Origin: Paludibacteraceae bacterium
GTDB lineage: Bacteria; Bacteroidota; Bacteroidia; Bacteroidales; Paludibacteraceae
Length of the DNA: 42,398 bases
Direction of reading: 5' to 3'
Assembly: GCA_024399965.1 (NCBI GenBank)
Contig: JAKSNJ010000013.1
Location: forward strand, 1-42,398
Under the pieces are notes generated by a model. The model was given only the letters and a program-made list of their open reading frames with translations, had not been told where the DNA came from and did not search any database. Shown here one piece after another: positions 1-8,700 of this stretch. The translations under genes and the position numbers were made by a program. The stretch's first letter is position 1. Every line of letters starts with the position of its first letter.

Positions 1-2
1 TC

Positions 3-548
3 GGGTTAGGCAATATCGGAGACGAATACCGTAATACCCGACACAACATAGGATTTCGCATGTTGGACGCTTTTGCCGAAGCGTCCAACATTGCTTTTGA
101 AGACAAGCGTTATGGCTTTGTCGGCAAGGGGCGTGTCAAAAATGCCGAACTCGTTTTGCTCAAGCCATCTACTTTTATGAACCTTAGTGGCAATGCCGTT
201 CGGTACTGGATGAAAGAAGAGAAAATTCCGATCGAGAACCTGCTCGTGCTGGTAGATGACCTTAACCTGCCCTTTGGCACCCTTCGTATTCGCAAGCAAG
301 GCAGCAACGGCGGGCACAATGGCTTGGGACATATCCAGCAAGTTCTGTGTTCCGATGCTTACGCGCGCGTGCGTTTTGGTATAGGGAACGCGTACGCGCG
401 CGGGGCACAAATCAACTTTGTGCTCGGGCAGTGGACCGACGAGGAGGAGCAGCAAATGCCCGAACGTCTTGCCGTTGTTAAAGACATTATTCCCAGTTTC
501 TGTCTTCAGGGCATTGACCGCACAATGAATCTGTACAATGGCAAATAA
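3..548 (+). CDS. pth: peptidyl-tRNA hydrolase, 5'-truncated by the window edge
   Basis: Hydrolyses peptidyl-tRNAs released by ribosome drop-off, recycling tRNA in the cytoplasm. The open frame runs in from the window edge (frame of position 3) and already shows the N-terminal GLGN and NTRHNIGF motifs before the first internal ATG at 60, so that ATG is not the start and only a few N-terminal residues are missing. Family motifs in order are NTRHNIGF (catalytic His), FMNLSG (Asn), DDLNLPFG (Asp) and GSNGGHNGL (Asn). The C-terminus overlaps the next gene by 11 bp. The segment near 360-402 contains a GC-rich duplicated decamer that encodes two YAR tripeptides. Family assignment is very secure. Confidence 0.95.
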   Translation, partial: GLGNIGDEYRNTRHNIGFRMLDAFAEASNIAFEDKRYGFVGKGRVKNAELVLLKPSTFMNLSGNAVRYWMKEEKIPIENLLVLVDDLNLPFGTLRIRKQGSNGGHNGLGHIQQVLCSDAYARVRFGIGNAYARGAQINFVLGQWTDEEEQQMPERLAVVKDIIPSFCLQGIDRTMNLYNGK

Positions 549-2463
549 GTTGTGGCAACATCCGTGGGTCGTTGGGGTGTGCAATATCGCGCTCATTTTT
601 GTCCTGTACACCCTTCAGCGGCTCTTTTTTTATTGGGTCAACATGGACCTGTTTCCGGACGTTACTTTCCGCCATTTGCTTGAATTGTTGGCGGGTGGTA
701 TGCGTTTTGACGTAACGGCCCTATTCTACCTCAACTCGGTCTATATGTTGCTCATGTGGTTGCCCTTGCCTTGGACTTGGCGCACCAATCGCACCTACCA
801 GAATATAGCCAAATGGTTCTACTGGGTGCCTAACATAGTGGGCATACTTGTCAATTCGGTGGACACCGTCTATGTCCGTTTCTCCGACCGCCGTACCACC
901 ACCGCTTTCTTCAGCGAGTTTGAGAACGACGACAACCTTGCCTCTATTTTTTTCACTGCTATGGTGCAGTATTGGTACGTCACCCTCTTTACCGTCGCCC
1001 TCATCGCAATCCTTATCCTGCTGACACGCCAGCCCAAACCACTATCAACTTTCAATTCTCAATTCTCAATTCTCAACTCTCAACTCTCAACTCTCACCTA
1101 CTACCTCACCGAGACCGTCCTTTTCTGCATTAGCGTTTACTTCGTAGTCATCGGCATTCGCAGCGGTTTTGGTGCCTACACACGCCCCATCACCCTCAGC
1201 AATGCCCTGCAATATACCAATCAGCCACGCGAAACGATGATTGTGCTGAATACGCCTTTCTCGCTCATGCGTTCCACCGATAGCCAGACCTACCAACATG
1301 TGTACTATTTCGAGCAAGACGCGCTTGCCGGCCACATGACTCCTGAGCACAAAGCGTCTGCTACAACTGCCATCGGCGAGCAACCAATGAACGTGATTAT
1401 CTTTATTTTAGAGAGTTTTTCCAAGGAATACATCGGTTTCTTTCACCATGACTGGCACGATGGCACGTATCAGGGGTACACGCCTTTTTTGGATTCCCTG
1501 CTGGCTCAAAGTGTAACCTACACCCACAGTTTTGCCAGTGGGCGCAAGTCCATAGATGCCATGCCCAGTATTCTGAGTTCTATACCGATGTTGATTGAGC
1601 CCTATATCGTCACTCCCTATGCCACCAACGCTATTTCTTCGGTGGCAGCTTGCCTCAACGAAAAGGGCTACACCACCTCTTTCTTCCACGGTGCCCCCAA
1701 CGGCAGCATGGGTTTTCAGGCCTTTGCACGCAGTGCCGGATTTGACCGCTATTATGGAATGAACGAATACGATGGCCCGGACGCTTTTGATGGCACTTGG
1801 GCAATTTGGGACGAGGAGTTTTTGCAATATATGGGGCGCACGCTCAGCCAAACACAGGAGCCCTTCTTGGGTGCTGTCTTCACGGCCAGTAGCCACCATC
1901 CTTTCCGTGTTCCGGAGCGTTATGAGGGGGTCTTTCCACAGGGGCAAATACCTATCCATCAATGTATTGGCTATACCGACCACGCCCTGCACGAGTTCTT
2001 TGCCTACGCCCAACAGCAACCGTGGTACGACCACACTTTGTTTGTTCTCACGGCCGACCATACCAACCAACTCATTGAACCCGAGTCACTTACCGACCGT
2101 GGTGTATATGAAGTGCCCATTCTCTTCTACTACCCGGGCATCACGCCCAAAGTGGATTCTGCCACCGTCATCTCACAAACCGACATCATGCCGTCTGTTT
2201 TGGCTGCCGTGGGCTATGACGCGCCCTATTTTGCTTTTGGTGAGGACGCTTTTACCCAACCAAAAGCCCATAATTACGCCATTTGTTACAACAATCCCGT
2301 CTATCAACTCATCGCCGATAGCATACTTATTCAGTTTGACGGTCAGCACGTCACGCAGCCCGCACAGTCGGTTCCAACCGAGATGGTGGACTACCTCAAG
2401 GCCTATATACAGCAATACATTAACCGCATGATTGACAACCGATTAACATGTCCGTCAGAATAG
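538..2463 (+). CDS. LTA synthase/sulfatase-family membrane phosphotransferase-like protein
   Basis: Membrane protein of the LtaS/alkaline-phosphatase superfamily (641 aa), probably transferring or hydrolysing a phospho- or sulfo-group on an extracytoplasmic glycolipid or polymer; the substrate cannot be told. About five hydrophobic segments occupy residues 10-210. The catalytic domain begins near residue 284 with [18 protein letters not shown] (metal ligand E292), then a [10 protein letters not shown] segment whose S338 or neighbour is the likely nucleophile, SSHHPF at 451-456, and LTADH at 504-508. Start ATG 538 overlaps pth by 11 bp and the end overlaps hslR by 16 bp, so all three are probably co-translated. 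Residues 169-189 are a low-complexity insert encoded by a heptamer tandem repeat. It lies in a loop between membrane segments, where it may be tolerated. Confidence 0.85.
   Translation: MANKLWQHPWVVGVCNIALIFVLYTLQRLFFYWVNMDLFPDVTFRHLLELLAGGMRFDVTALFYLNSVYMLLMWLPLPWTWRTNRTYQNIAKWFYWVPNIVGILVNSVDTVYVRFSDRRTTTAFFSEFENDDNLASIFFTAMVQYWYVTLFTVALIAILILLTRQPKPLSTFNSQFSILNSQLSTLTYYLTETVLFCISVYFVVIGIRSGFGAYTRPITLSNALQYTNQPRETMIVLNTPFSLMRSTDSQTYQHVYYFEQDALAGHMTPEHKASATTAIGEQPMNVIIFILESFSKEYIGFFHHDWHDGTYQGYTPFLDSLLAQSVTYTHSFASGRKSIDAMPSILSSIPMLIEPYIVTPYATNAISSVAACLNEKGYTTSFFHGAPNGSMGFQAFARSAGFDRYYGMNEYDGPDAFDGTWAIWDEEFLQYMGRTLSQTQEPFLGAVFTASSHHPFRVPERYEGVFPQGQIPIHQCIGYTDHALHEFFAYAQQQPWYDHTLFVLTADHTNQLIEPESLTDRGVYEVPILFYYPGITPKVDSATVISQTDIMPSVLAAVGYDAPYFAFGEDAFTQPKAHNYAICYNNPVYQLIADSILIQFDGQHVTQPAQSVPTEMVDYLKAYIQQYINRMIDNRLTCPSE
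1043..1105 (+). repeat. in-frame heptamer tandem repeat (TCTCAAC type)
   Basis: Nine contiguous 7-bp units: TATCAAC, TTTCAAT, two TCTCAAT, three TCTCAAC, TCTCACC and TACTACC. The total of 63 bp equals 21 codons, so the sulfatase frame is preserved. Translation gives an Asn-Ser-Gln-Leu-Ser-Thr rich peptide. Gain or loss of one unit would shift the frame. Confidence 0.9.
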
Positions 2464-2837
2464 ATAAATACCTTTTTGCCATGCGTATCTACAAGACACG
2501 CTCATTGGCTGCAGACGCCTGCAAAGTCGGGCGCGTCACGATGAATGGTCAGCCGGTCAAGCCCTCACACACCTTTGAAATAGGCAATAAGTTTTCCGTG
2601 CGCAAGGGGCCTGTCACGTTCTCGTACGAGATTTTGCAACTCAGCGAGAACCGTCTCGGGGCGAAACTGGTTCCCGATTATATCCGTGACATCACGGCAC
2701 CGGACCAACTGGAGTTGCTTGAAATGACCAAGTTGACGGCACAGAACGGCCGTGACCGAGGAACAGGTCGCCCCACCAAGAAAGACCGACGTGAAATAGA
2801 ACAATTTATGAATCAAGAATATGAAGAGCAAGATTGA
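2448..2837 (+). CDS. hslR: S4-domain RNA-binding protein, Hsp15 type
   Basis: Hsp15-like protein (129 aa). In E. coli Hsp15 binds 50S subunits carrying a stalled nascent chain. The S4 fold covers roughly residues 2-60 ([18 protein letters not shown], then the GRVTMNGQPVKPS turn). The C-terminus has the basic GRPTKKDRRE tail usual for this family. Length is normal. It overlaps the upstream sulfatase by 16 bp and the downstream gene by 17 bp. In Bacteroides-type genomes pth and this gene are often adjacent, so the job fits translation quality control and the sulfatase looks like an intruder in the operon. Confidence 0.88.
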   Translation: MSVRIDKYLFAMRIYKTRSLAADACKVGRVTMNGQPVKPSHTFEIGNKFSVRKGPVTFSYEILQLSENRLGAKLVPDYIRDITAPDQLELLEMTKLTAQNGRDRGTGRPTKKDRREIEQFMNQEYEEQD

Positions 2838-3282
2838 CAACATCGCCGAATACATCCTCTATCTGTGGCAATTGGAGGATTACCTGCGGGCGTTCCCCGA
2901 ACAGGCATGTTCCAACACCGAACTAATGGAAATAGCCGATATGATGCACGCCGAAGGCATCATGGAAGGCGGTCATTTGCAACTGGCTATCAATGCTTTA
3001 GAAGAATTGGAGGACTTGCATCGGGAGTTATTGGACACCGAGGCGCCCTACCGTGCCACCATCTTGCACATCGAGCCCCGTCTTAATATTCTCAAGGCCA
3101 AAACCGACAATCCGCAAATGAGCGACATTGAGGCGTACCTCACCCTGCTTTATCAGGTGATGCTACTGCGCCTGCAAAAGCAGGAAATCACCTCCGAAAC
3201 CGACGAAGTGGTGCAAGATGCCACCCAATTATTGCGTTTCCTGTCCAAGACATATTTCGATGACCACCAAGCAGCGATTTGA
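2821..3282 (+). CDS. DUF4924-like protein of unknown function
   Basis: A 153-residue soluble acidic helical protein. The N-terminus (KSKIDNIAEYILYLWQLED) resembles my memory of the DUF4924 family of Bacteroidales, which has no known function. There are no signal peptide, membrane segment or catalytic motif. Leu/Glu-rich stretches such as INALEELEDLHRELL suggest helical bundles. It overlaps hslR at the 5' end and the real start of nth by 23 bp, so it is part of the same transcript. The family name is recalled, not searched. Confidence 0.65.
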   Translation: MKSKIDNIAEYILYLWQLEDYLRAFPEQACSNTELMEIADMMHAEGIMEGGHLQLAINALEELEDLHRELLDTEAPYRATILHIEPRLNILKAKTDNPQMSDIEAYLTLLYQVMLLRLQKQEITSETDEVVQDATQLLRFLSKTYFDDHQAAI

Positions 3283-3901
3283 ACATATCATCGACTGGTT
3301 TGCGGCCAATGCCCCTTCGGCTGAGAGCGAACTCAACTACCGAAATCCGTTTGAATTATTGGTAGCAGTCATGCTCTCTGCGCAGTGTACGGACAAGCGT
3401 GTCAACATGGTCACTCCCGCGTTATTTTCCGCCTATCCATCGGCAAAACTCATGGCACAAGCATCGGTGGAAGATATCCTTTCTTTCGTCCGTTCGGTCA
3501 GTTATCCGCGCGCTAAGGCCGAGCACCTGTCCGGCATGGCAAAGCGGCTGGTCGAGACCTACCACGGCGAGGTGCCCGACAACATAGACGACCTGCAAAC
3601 GCTGCCGGGCGTAGGACGCAAAACGGCCAACGTGGTCTGCGCCGTCATCTGGAACCAGCCCACCATGGCGGTCGATACGCATATTTTCCGTGTTTCCGAG
3701 CGTCTCGGATTGACCACCAACAGCCGTAATCCTCTGCAAACCGAGCGTCAGCTCACCAAATATATACCTGCCCAACTTATTCCGAAGGCACACCATTGGC
3801 TGCTCCTGCACGGGCGCTATATCTGTCAGGCCCGCAAACCCAAATGTGACCAATGTGGGCTCACTGCCTATTGCCGCTATTTCACGGGGTCTTATCGGTA
3901 G
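3260..3901 (+). CDS. nth: endonuclease III, DNA glycosylase/AP lyase
   Basis: Base-excision repair enzyme that removes oxidised pyrimidines and nicks the abasic site. The frame is open from 3218, but homology begins at ATG 3260 (MTTKQRFEHI), giving the normal 213-residue length; the extra 14 residues upstream do not look like the family. The helix-hairpin-helix is LPGVGRKTANVV with catalytic K121. Catalytic D139 lies in AVDTHIFRV. The 4Fe-4S cysteines are C189, C196, C199 and C205 (C-x6-C-x2-C-x5-C). The last codons run into an 11-bp-period repeat array, and the C-terminal residues TGSYR are encoded by it. Confidence 0.95.
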   Translation: MTTKQRFEHIIDWFAANAPSAESELNYRNPFELLVAVMLSAQCTDKRVNMVTPALFSAYPSAKLMAQASVEDILSFVRSVSYPRAKAEHLSGMAKRLVETYHGEVPDNIDDLQTLPGVGRKTANVVCAVIWNQPTMAVDTHIFRVSERLGLTTNSRNPLQTERQLTKYIPAQLIPKAHHWLLLHGRYICQARKPKCDQCGLTAYCRYFTGSYR

Positions 3902-3972
3902 TATAGCGGTAGTACACCGAGCCCTGACCGACCCCTGACCGAGTCCTTAACGGGGGTAGAACGGGAGTAGAA
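3885..3972 (+). repeat. degenerate tandem array with exact 11-bp period
   Basis: Eight consecutive 11-bp units, starting inside the last codons of nth and filling most of the nth-menA gap. Nearly all begin with CG, for example CGGTAGTATAG, CGAGCCCTGAC and CGGGAGTAGAA. Adjacent units are similar in pairs (2 with 3, 4 with 5, 7 with 8), as expected from local duplication and drift. A related array lies at 22593-22702. Confidence 0.85.
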
Positions 3973-4000
3973 GCCATCGTTAAGCAAATATAAATAGATT

Positions 4001-4882
4001 ATGAATACACTAAAACGTTACTTTATTGCGACCCGTCCGTGGTCTTTTCCAGTCAGCATTGCGCCTGTTTTCCTGACCGGCGAGTACATCAACATCATCT
4101 ACCCCGGAGCACAAGCCGGTTCTTGTCTTTGGGCGGTACTGGGCATCATTATCTTCCATGCAGCCAGCAACCTCTTTTCCGACTATTATGATTATAAAAA
4201 AGGTGTAGATACCGACCCGTCTATTGGTTCGCCCACCATCACCGGCAAACTCCTTACGGCGCGTCAAACCATTATTTATGCGTGGATTTTGCTCGTCATT
4301 GCCACTATCAACGGATTGGTTATGGCGTATTTCACCGGCTGGCCTTTACTCGTCATCGGCGGCATAGGTGCCTTGCTGATTATCCTCTACCCGTGGTTCA
4401 AATATCACGCATTGGGCGACTTGGATATTTTCCTCACTTTCGGTATTCTGCCCACTTTGGGAACGGCTTTTGTCATGACGGGACAAATCCTTTGGTCATC
4501 GCTGTGGATAACCCTCTCCTTTGCCACGATTACAGTCGCCGTGTTACATGCCAACAACACCCGTGATTGCGGGCGGGACGGCAATGCCCATATTCACACC
4601 TTTGCCATGTTGATTGGTCCCAAAGCCAGCCAATTGGTCTATTACATAGAGGTTTGGTTACCAATCTGTTGGGTGCTGTTGTGCGTCTGCTTGGGCAAAA
4701 TGCCTTGGCCCCTTCTTATCGGTTCGGCGTGTGCCTCGCTCATTGCCTTCCGCAATACCAAAGTCATGAAGGCGTGGGGGCACGGAGGTAGCATTGACAA
4801 ACTGGACCAAATGACAGCACAGCACCAACTCACGAACCTGATTTTCCTCTTGATAGCTTTCTTCGCAATGCGCATTCTGTAA
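4001..4882 (+). CDS. menA: UbiA-family prenyltransferase, likely 1,4-dihydroxy-2-naphthoate polyprenyltransferase
   Basis: Integral membrane enzyme (293 aa) that attaches the polyprenyl tail in menaquinone synthesis. The opening (RYFIATRPWSFPVSIAPV) is MenA-like. The first Asp-rich motif is NLFSDYYDYKKGVD (N57, D61, D64, D70) and the second is the NNTRD segment with DCGRDG after it; both bind Mg-diphosphate. Many hydrophobic segments fit the roughly nine-helix family fold. The CPBP gene follows 12 bp downstream. MenA is preferred over UbiA or other relatives from the N-terminus and the NNxRD motif; substrate specificity is inference. Confidence 0.8.
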   Translation: MNTLKRYFIATRPWSFPVSIAPVFLTGEYINIIYPGAQAGSCLWAVLGIIIFHAASNLFSDYYDYKKGVDTDPSIGSPTITGKLLTARQTIIYAWILLVIATINGLVMAYFTGWPLLVIGGIGALLIILYPWFKYHALGDLDIFLTFGILPTLGTAFVMTGQILWSSLWITLSFATITVAVLHANNTRDCGRDGNAHIHTFAMLIGPKASQLVYYIEVWLPICWVLLCVCLGKMPWPLLIGSACASLIAFRNTKVMKAWGHGGSIDKLDQMTAQHQLTNLIFLLIAFFAMRIL

Positions 4883-4894
4883 ACAAAATATCCT

Positions 4895-5593
4895 ATGCCT
4901 CGCACCGCTACCGCCACACCCCTCGTTCGGCTAATTATTGCCCTATTCATCGGATTTTCTCTGTGGACTGTTATGTTCAGTCCGTGGACGGCACCGTATA
5001 TTCCTTTTTGGTATGTCATGACCGGTGCTGCCCTCGTGCTTATCACGCTCAGTTTTGTTTTTGGAAATCCGCTGAAGGGTGTCCGCATCGGCCTTACCGA
5101 CTTGCTGTTAGGCATTGCCATTGCTGCCGCTTTATGGGGCTGCTTTTGGGTGGGAGACAAAGTCAGTCAGTGGCTGTTCCCGTCTTTCGCACGTATGCAG
5201 GTGGATAGTATCTATGGTATGAAGGGGGGCACCTCGCCCATGTTGCTGTCTACCCTACTCCTTTTTATTATAGGTCCGGCAGAGGAACTTTTTTGGCGAG
5301 GTTACGTCCAGCGCACGCTCATGCAGCTCTTCGGTGCTGACGCTCGCACTATCAGCACAGACGTTCGCACTACTTTATTCGACAAACAGGGCATTCTTGC
5401 CTCCCTCCTCGCTATTGCGTCCTACACCCTCGTTCACCTCTTTTCCTTCAATTTTATGTTGATTATGGCAGCACTCGTGTGCGGTGTTGTGTGGGGTGGA
5501 TTGTACTACCTCTTCCCCAATCGTTTTTCGGCTATCGTCATCAGTCACGCCCTTTGGGACGCTGCCGTTTTTGTGTGGTTTCCCATCTTGTAA
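4895..5593 (+). CDS. CPBP-family intramembrane glutamic protease
   Basis: Membrane protein of the CAAX protease/bacteriocin-processing (CPBP, ABI) family (232 aa). The three family motifs are visible: EELFWRGYVQ (EExxxR), a His in YTLVHLFSF, and HALWD near the C-terminus. Around these are about six hydrophobic helices. The substrate is unknown. Just after the EExxxR motif a hydrophilic segment (GADARTISTDVRTTLF) is encoded by two near-identical 11-mers spaced 21 bp (5339-5349 and 5360-5370), which looks like a small duplication insert. It is probably transcribed with menA. Confidence 0.85.
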   Translation: MPRTATATPLVRLIIALFIGFSLWTVMFSPWTAPYIPFWYVMTGAALVLITLSFVFGNPLKGVRIGLTDLLLGIAIAAALWGCFWVGDKVSQWLFPSFARMQVDSIYGMKGGTSPMLLSTLLLFIIGPAEELFWRGYVQRTLMQLFGADARTISTDVRTTLFDKQGILASLLAIASYTLVHLFSFNFMLIMAALVCGVVWGGLYYLFPNRFSAIVISHALWDAAVFVWFPIL

Positions 5594-5615
5594 AACGCCC
5601 AAAACATATCCCACA

Positions 5616-5657
5616 TTTGACCGTACGACAATTTTATTTGACTGTACGGCAATTTTT
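5616..5657 (+). repeat. two 21-bp direct repeats with terminator-like pairing
   Basis: Two tandem 21-bp copies beginning TTTGACCGTACGAC and TTTGACTGTACGGC. CCGTAC at 5621-5626 can pair with GTACGG at 5644-5649, followed by CAATTTTTGTTG, so the pair could end the menA-CPBP transcript weakly. It lies just upstream of the promoter of the 2538-aa protein gene and could equally be an operator. Confidence 0.6.
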
Positions 5658-5678
5658 GTTGTTTTCTAAAGAAAAAAC

Positions 5679-5710
5679 CTTGCATCTTTGAATTATTTTT
5701 TGTATCTTTG
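5679..5710 (+). promoter_or_regulatory. Bacteroidetes-type promoter for the 2538-aa surface protein
   Basis: The -7 element TATCTTTG is at 5703-5710, and CTTG at 5679-5682 serves as the -33 element, with a 20-nt gap. Transcription would begin around 5717, leaving a leader of about 28 nt before ATG 5745. Confidence 0.75.
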
Positions 5711-5744
5711 TACGTTTTTTCGTGAATATAAAAATTAACAGTAT

Positions 5745-8700
5745 ATGATACACACAAAAAAGATTATGCAAAGTTCTAAATTTAGTTTGTTTGTTTGTTT
5801 AGTTGGGCTGTGCGTTTTTTCACAAAGATTGTGGGCAGGTACGCCTCTTTTTGAGAACGGTTCCTACACCACTTTCTCTGTAACGTACAACGGACAACGG
5901 TATTATTTGGGTGTGGACACGACATCTGCCACACCTGCAGTTTGCTACTACAACACGCCCAATCTCGGCACTATGTGGCAATTAGGCGCAACTGGTGAGG
6001 AGCACCCCACGTTGGGTTATGCACGCCCCATCAAAAGCGTATGGTTTGCAGTGCGCCAATCCAAGAACGTGTATGTCAAGTGCGGTACGCCCCGTAACGG
6101 TTATTTCCCCATTACGGCAGTGGAGGGCGACCAAACACTTTTCTACATGGAAAAGGCGAACGCAGTCGCAGGTACGTTTGTAGAGGGTTATTGCTTCTAC
6201 TACGACGTGTCGCAGTCTATTCCTGCCAAGTATTACTTGAACTACGATGCTGCCTTTGGTTTCAAGCGTGCGTACGCCGAGAAACCGTCTTACAAACTCA
6301 CTATTACCCAGTGGGAGCGCAAGACAGGCACCGACCTTGCTATGTCGGTTACCCCCAACCCTGTTGTCTTTGATCATACGGACCTCACCGGCAAGCAGTT
6401 GCCTGTGCAGCTCACCCTCGTACAGAATGCCGACCGCTTTATCAATAAGCGCGACAACACCGAGCAGTTCTATATTCAGCAGGGTACTACTATCACGGAC
6501 CAAGAGACTATTCGTGATTTGATTTCATCTACTTCTGTGAAATGGAGCAGCACCGGCATGGCAGGGGGAAGCAGCATACATACCTACAGCAAAACGGCTC
6601 CCCACTCTTTCGTACAAACGCGCACGTTGATGACGTTGCAAGGCAGTTCATTGACGTTTAATGATGGTGGCGGTTATTATTACACCACTGTTACTCCTGA
6701 GAACATAGTTGCACGCGAGATATACGACCAAAACGGTAATCCTGTGGATCACCAAGACTATCTCCGTATCCAAGTGAAGATGAAAGACGGCAAGACATTT
6801 ATGGATTCTGTACCTGTGATTCGTCGTACTTTCCATGATGTAGCAAATTCGCCGCTTACCATTTCAAACACCCCGGGTGACCAGACCGTTAACACGGCTG
6901 CAACAACATTAACCTTTACCGTAAGTGCCCGTTTCCAAAATTCTTATCGCACACTTTATGCCGACGGACGCATACACGACGAGACTGTTGGACAGACTAT
7001 TACATTGGATTTACCTAATCTCCCGACAATTCAAGAGGTTGCATGGCAAGAATATTGTACCGACAAGGTAGATGCCGAATCGGGAGAACCATATACCGAA
7101 TGCACATGGGTACAAGATGGGGACACCACCTATTCGGACACGGTGATGTACACCGTGCAAGGTAGCGATTGGATGACGGTTACTTTACAGAACCGAAATA
7201 CATTCAACGTCAATGTGTCCCAAAACACAGGTGCGGAACCCCGTTTTGGAAGTATTCGTTACACCTTTACCTATAAAAATGGAGACAACTATATATCCGC
7301 CACCCAAACCATTTATATCACCCAACAGGGTACCAATGCCAGTGCATCTATTACCTTTGAGCATAATGGTACAGCCAAACCCGATATGACGGTACAAGAT
7401 GTACACGAGCAGGTTACCACTCTCTACGCTATTCCGGGTGCTGAACTGCAATTGCCTTTGCGCCAAGATATGTACGGTTGGTATCGCTGGTATGCCTACG
7501 AGTCTGAGCAATACATCTCTATTCTCAACCTCACTTGGAACAAGGCACCACGAAGCCAACGTGGCGAGTTCTACAATATTAACAATGACGACACGTACGC
7601 ACGCGGAAAATTTGACTATGCACCCAATTTCACTGCTGGTCAACCTACCGATGTGGCTTCTGTCAATGTACCCCGCGACTTTGAAGGCGGTAAAGTGGCT
7701 TGCGATGTGAGTGAATATACCAATTATGTAGTTGATTGGAACAAAGAAGGGCAAAAAGGTTCCGTCAAAGAGCCGACCTTAAGTTATCGTCAGGTATTTG
7801 ATATTCGCCCCGCCAGCGAGCAAGCCGACCGCATGGAGATGTGCCTCAAAGGTGCTTCCGGTGCGCAATGGATGGATAAACACGATATTATGGCACCCGC
7901 AGGACGTGTGGTTAAGTTCCAACCGACCGAAAAATGCGTTAAAGGTACCAACCAAGACAGCGAATTAGGTTATGTCTATTACTTCAACATAAAAGACCCC
8001 GACAATATCGGTAAGAAAAGCAGTGTAGATCCAACCAGTCCGTATGCTTATATGCGTATTGGTTTGGCTCGCGACACCACTATTGGTTATCCCGACACCT
8101 ACACTGCACACCGTATCAGTAACAGTTATTTCCTCAATAGGTCAGATACCGTTACACGAGAATTCTTCTTGGTAGCACCAGCCATACAAACAGGATATGT
8201 GTTAGGACGTAATGGCACAAATCCCATTACAACCCAACCGGCAACGAGATTCGCCACCCAAGCAGACATTGACGCCTATGTACAATCGTTAGCAGACCAT
8301 ATGGATCAAAATATGGCATTTGCGTTGTCTGTTAAGTGCTTTCCCAACAATAAAATACGTATCCGTACAGAAAATAATAAAGATTATCACTTGTTAAATT
8401 CTACGGTAGGTAACAATATGGATTGGCAAGCCATTTTTAATGACTATGACTGGAAATTATCTTCCGCCACCAACAAGGTAAACGATACATACAGCGATGG
8501 CAAACGTTTAGTGGACAACGTGGATCAAAATTCCCTCTTCTTTATGGCAACACAAAAAAAGGTGATAGTTCAAAGTGACTACGTGTACTTTGCGAGAAGT
8601 TTTGAACGCAAGGAAGACAAAGAGTGTATCAAGTGGAAATCAGCATTCAAGTGTGAAGAATATCGTTATTCGTATGAATATGCAGGACGTACCGAAACAG

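Noticed and set aside
1408-2070. 220-codon antisense frame opposite the sulfatase gene
   Set aside because: No family resemblance and no promoter; the plus strand encodes conserved catalytic motifs.
3218-3259. Upstream in-frame extension of nth
   Set aside because: The 14 extra residues do not resemble Nth and lie within the preceding gene; ATG 3260 gives the family length.
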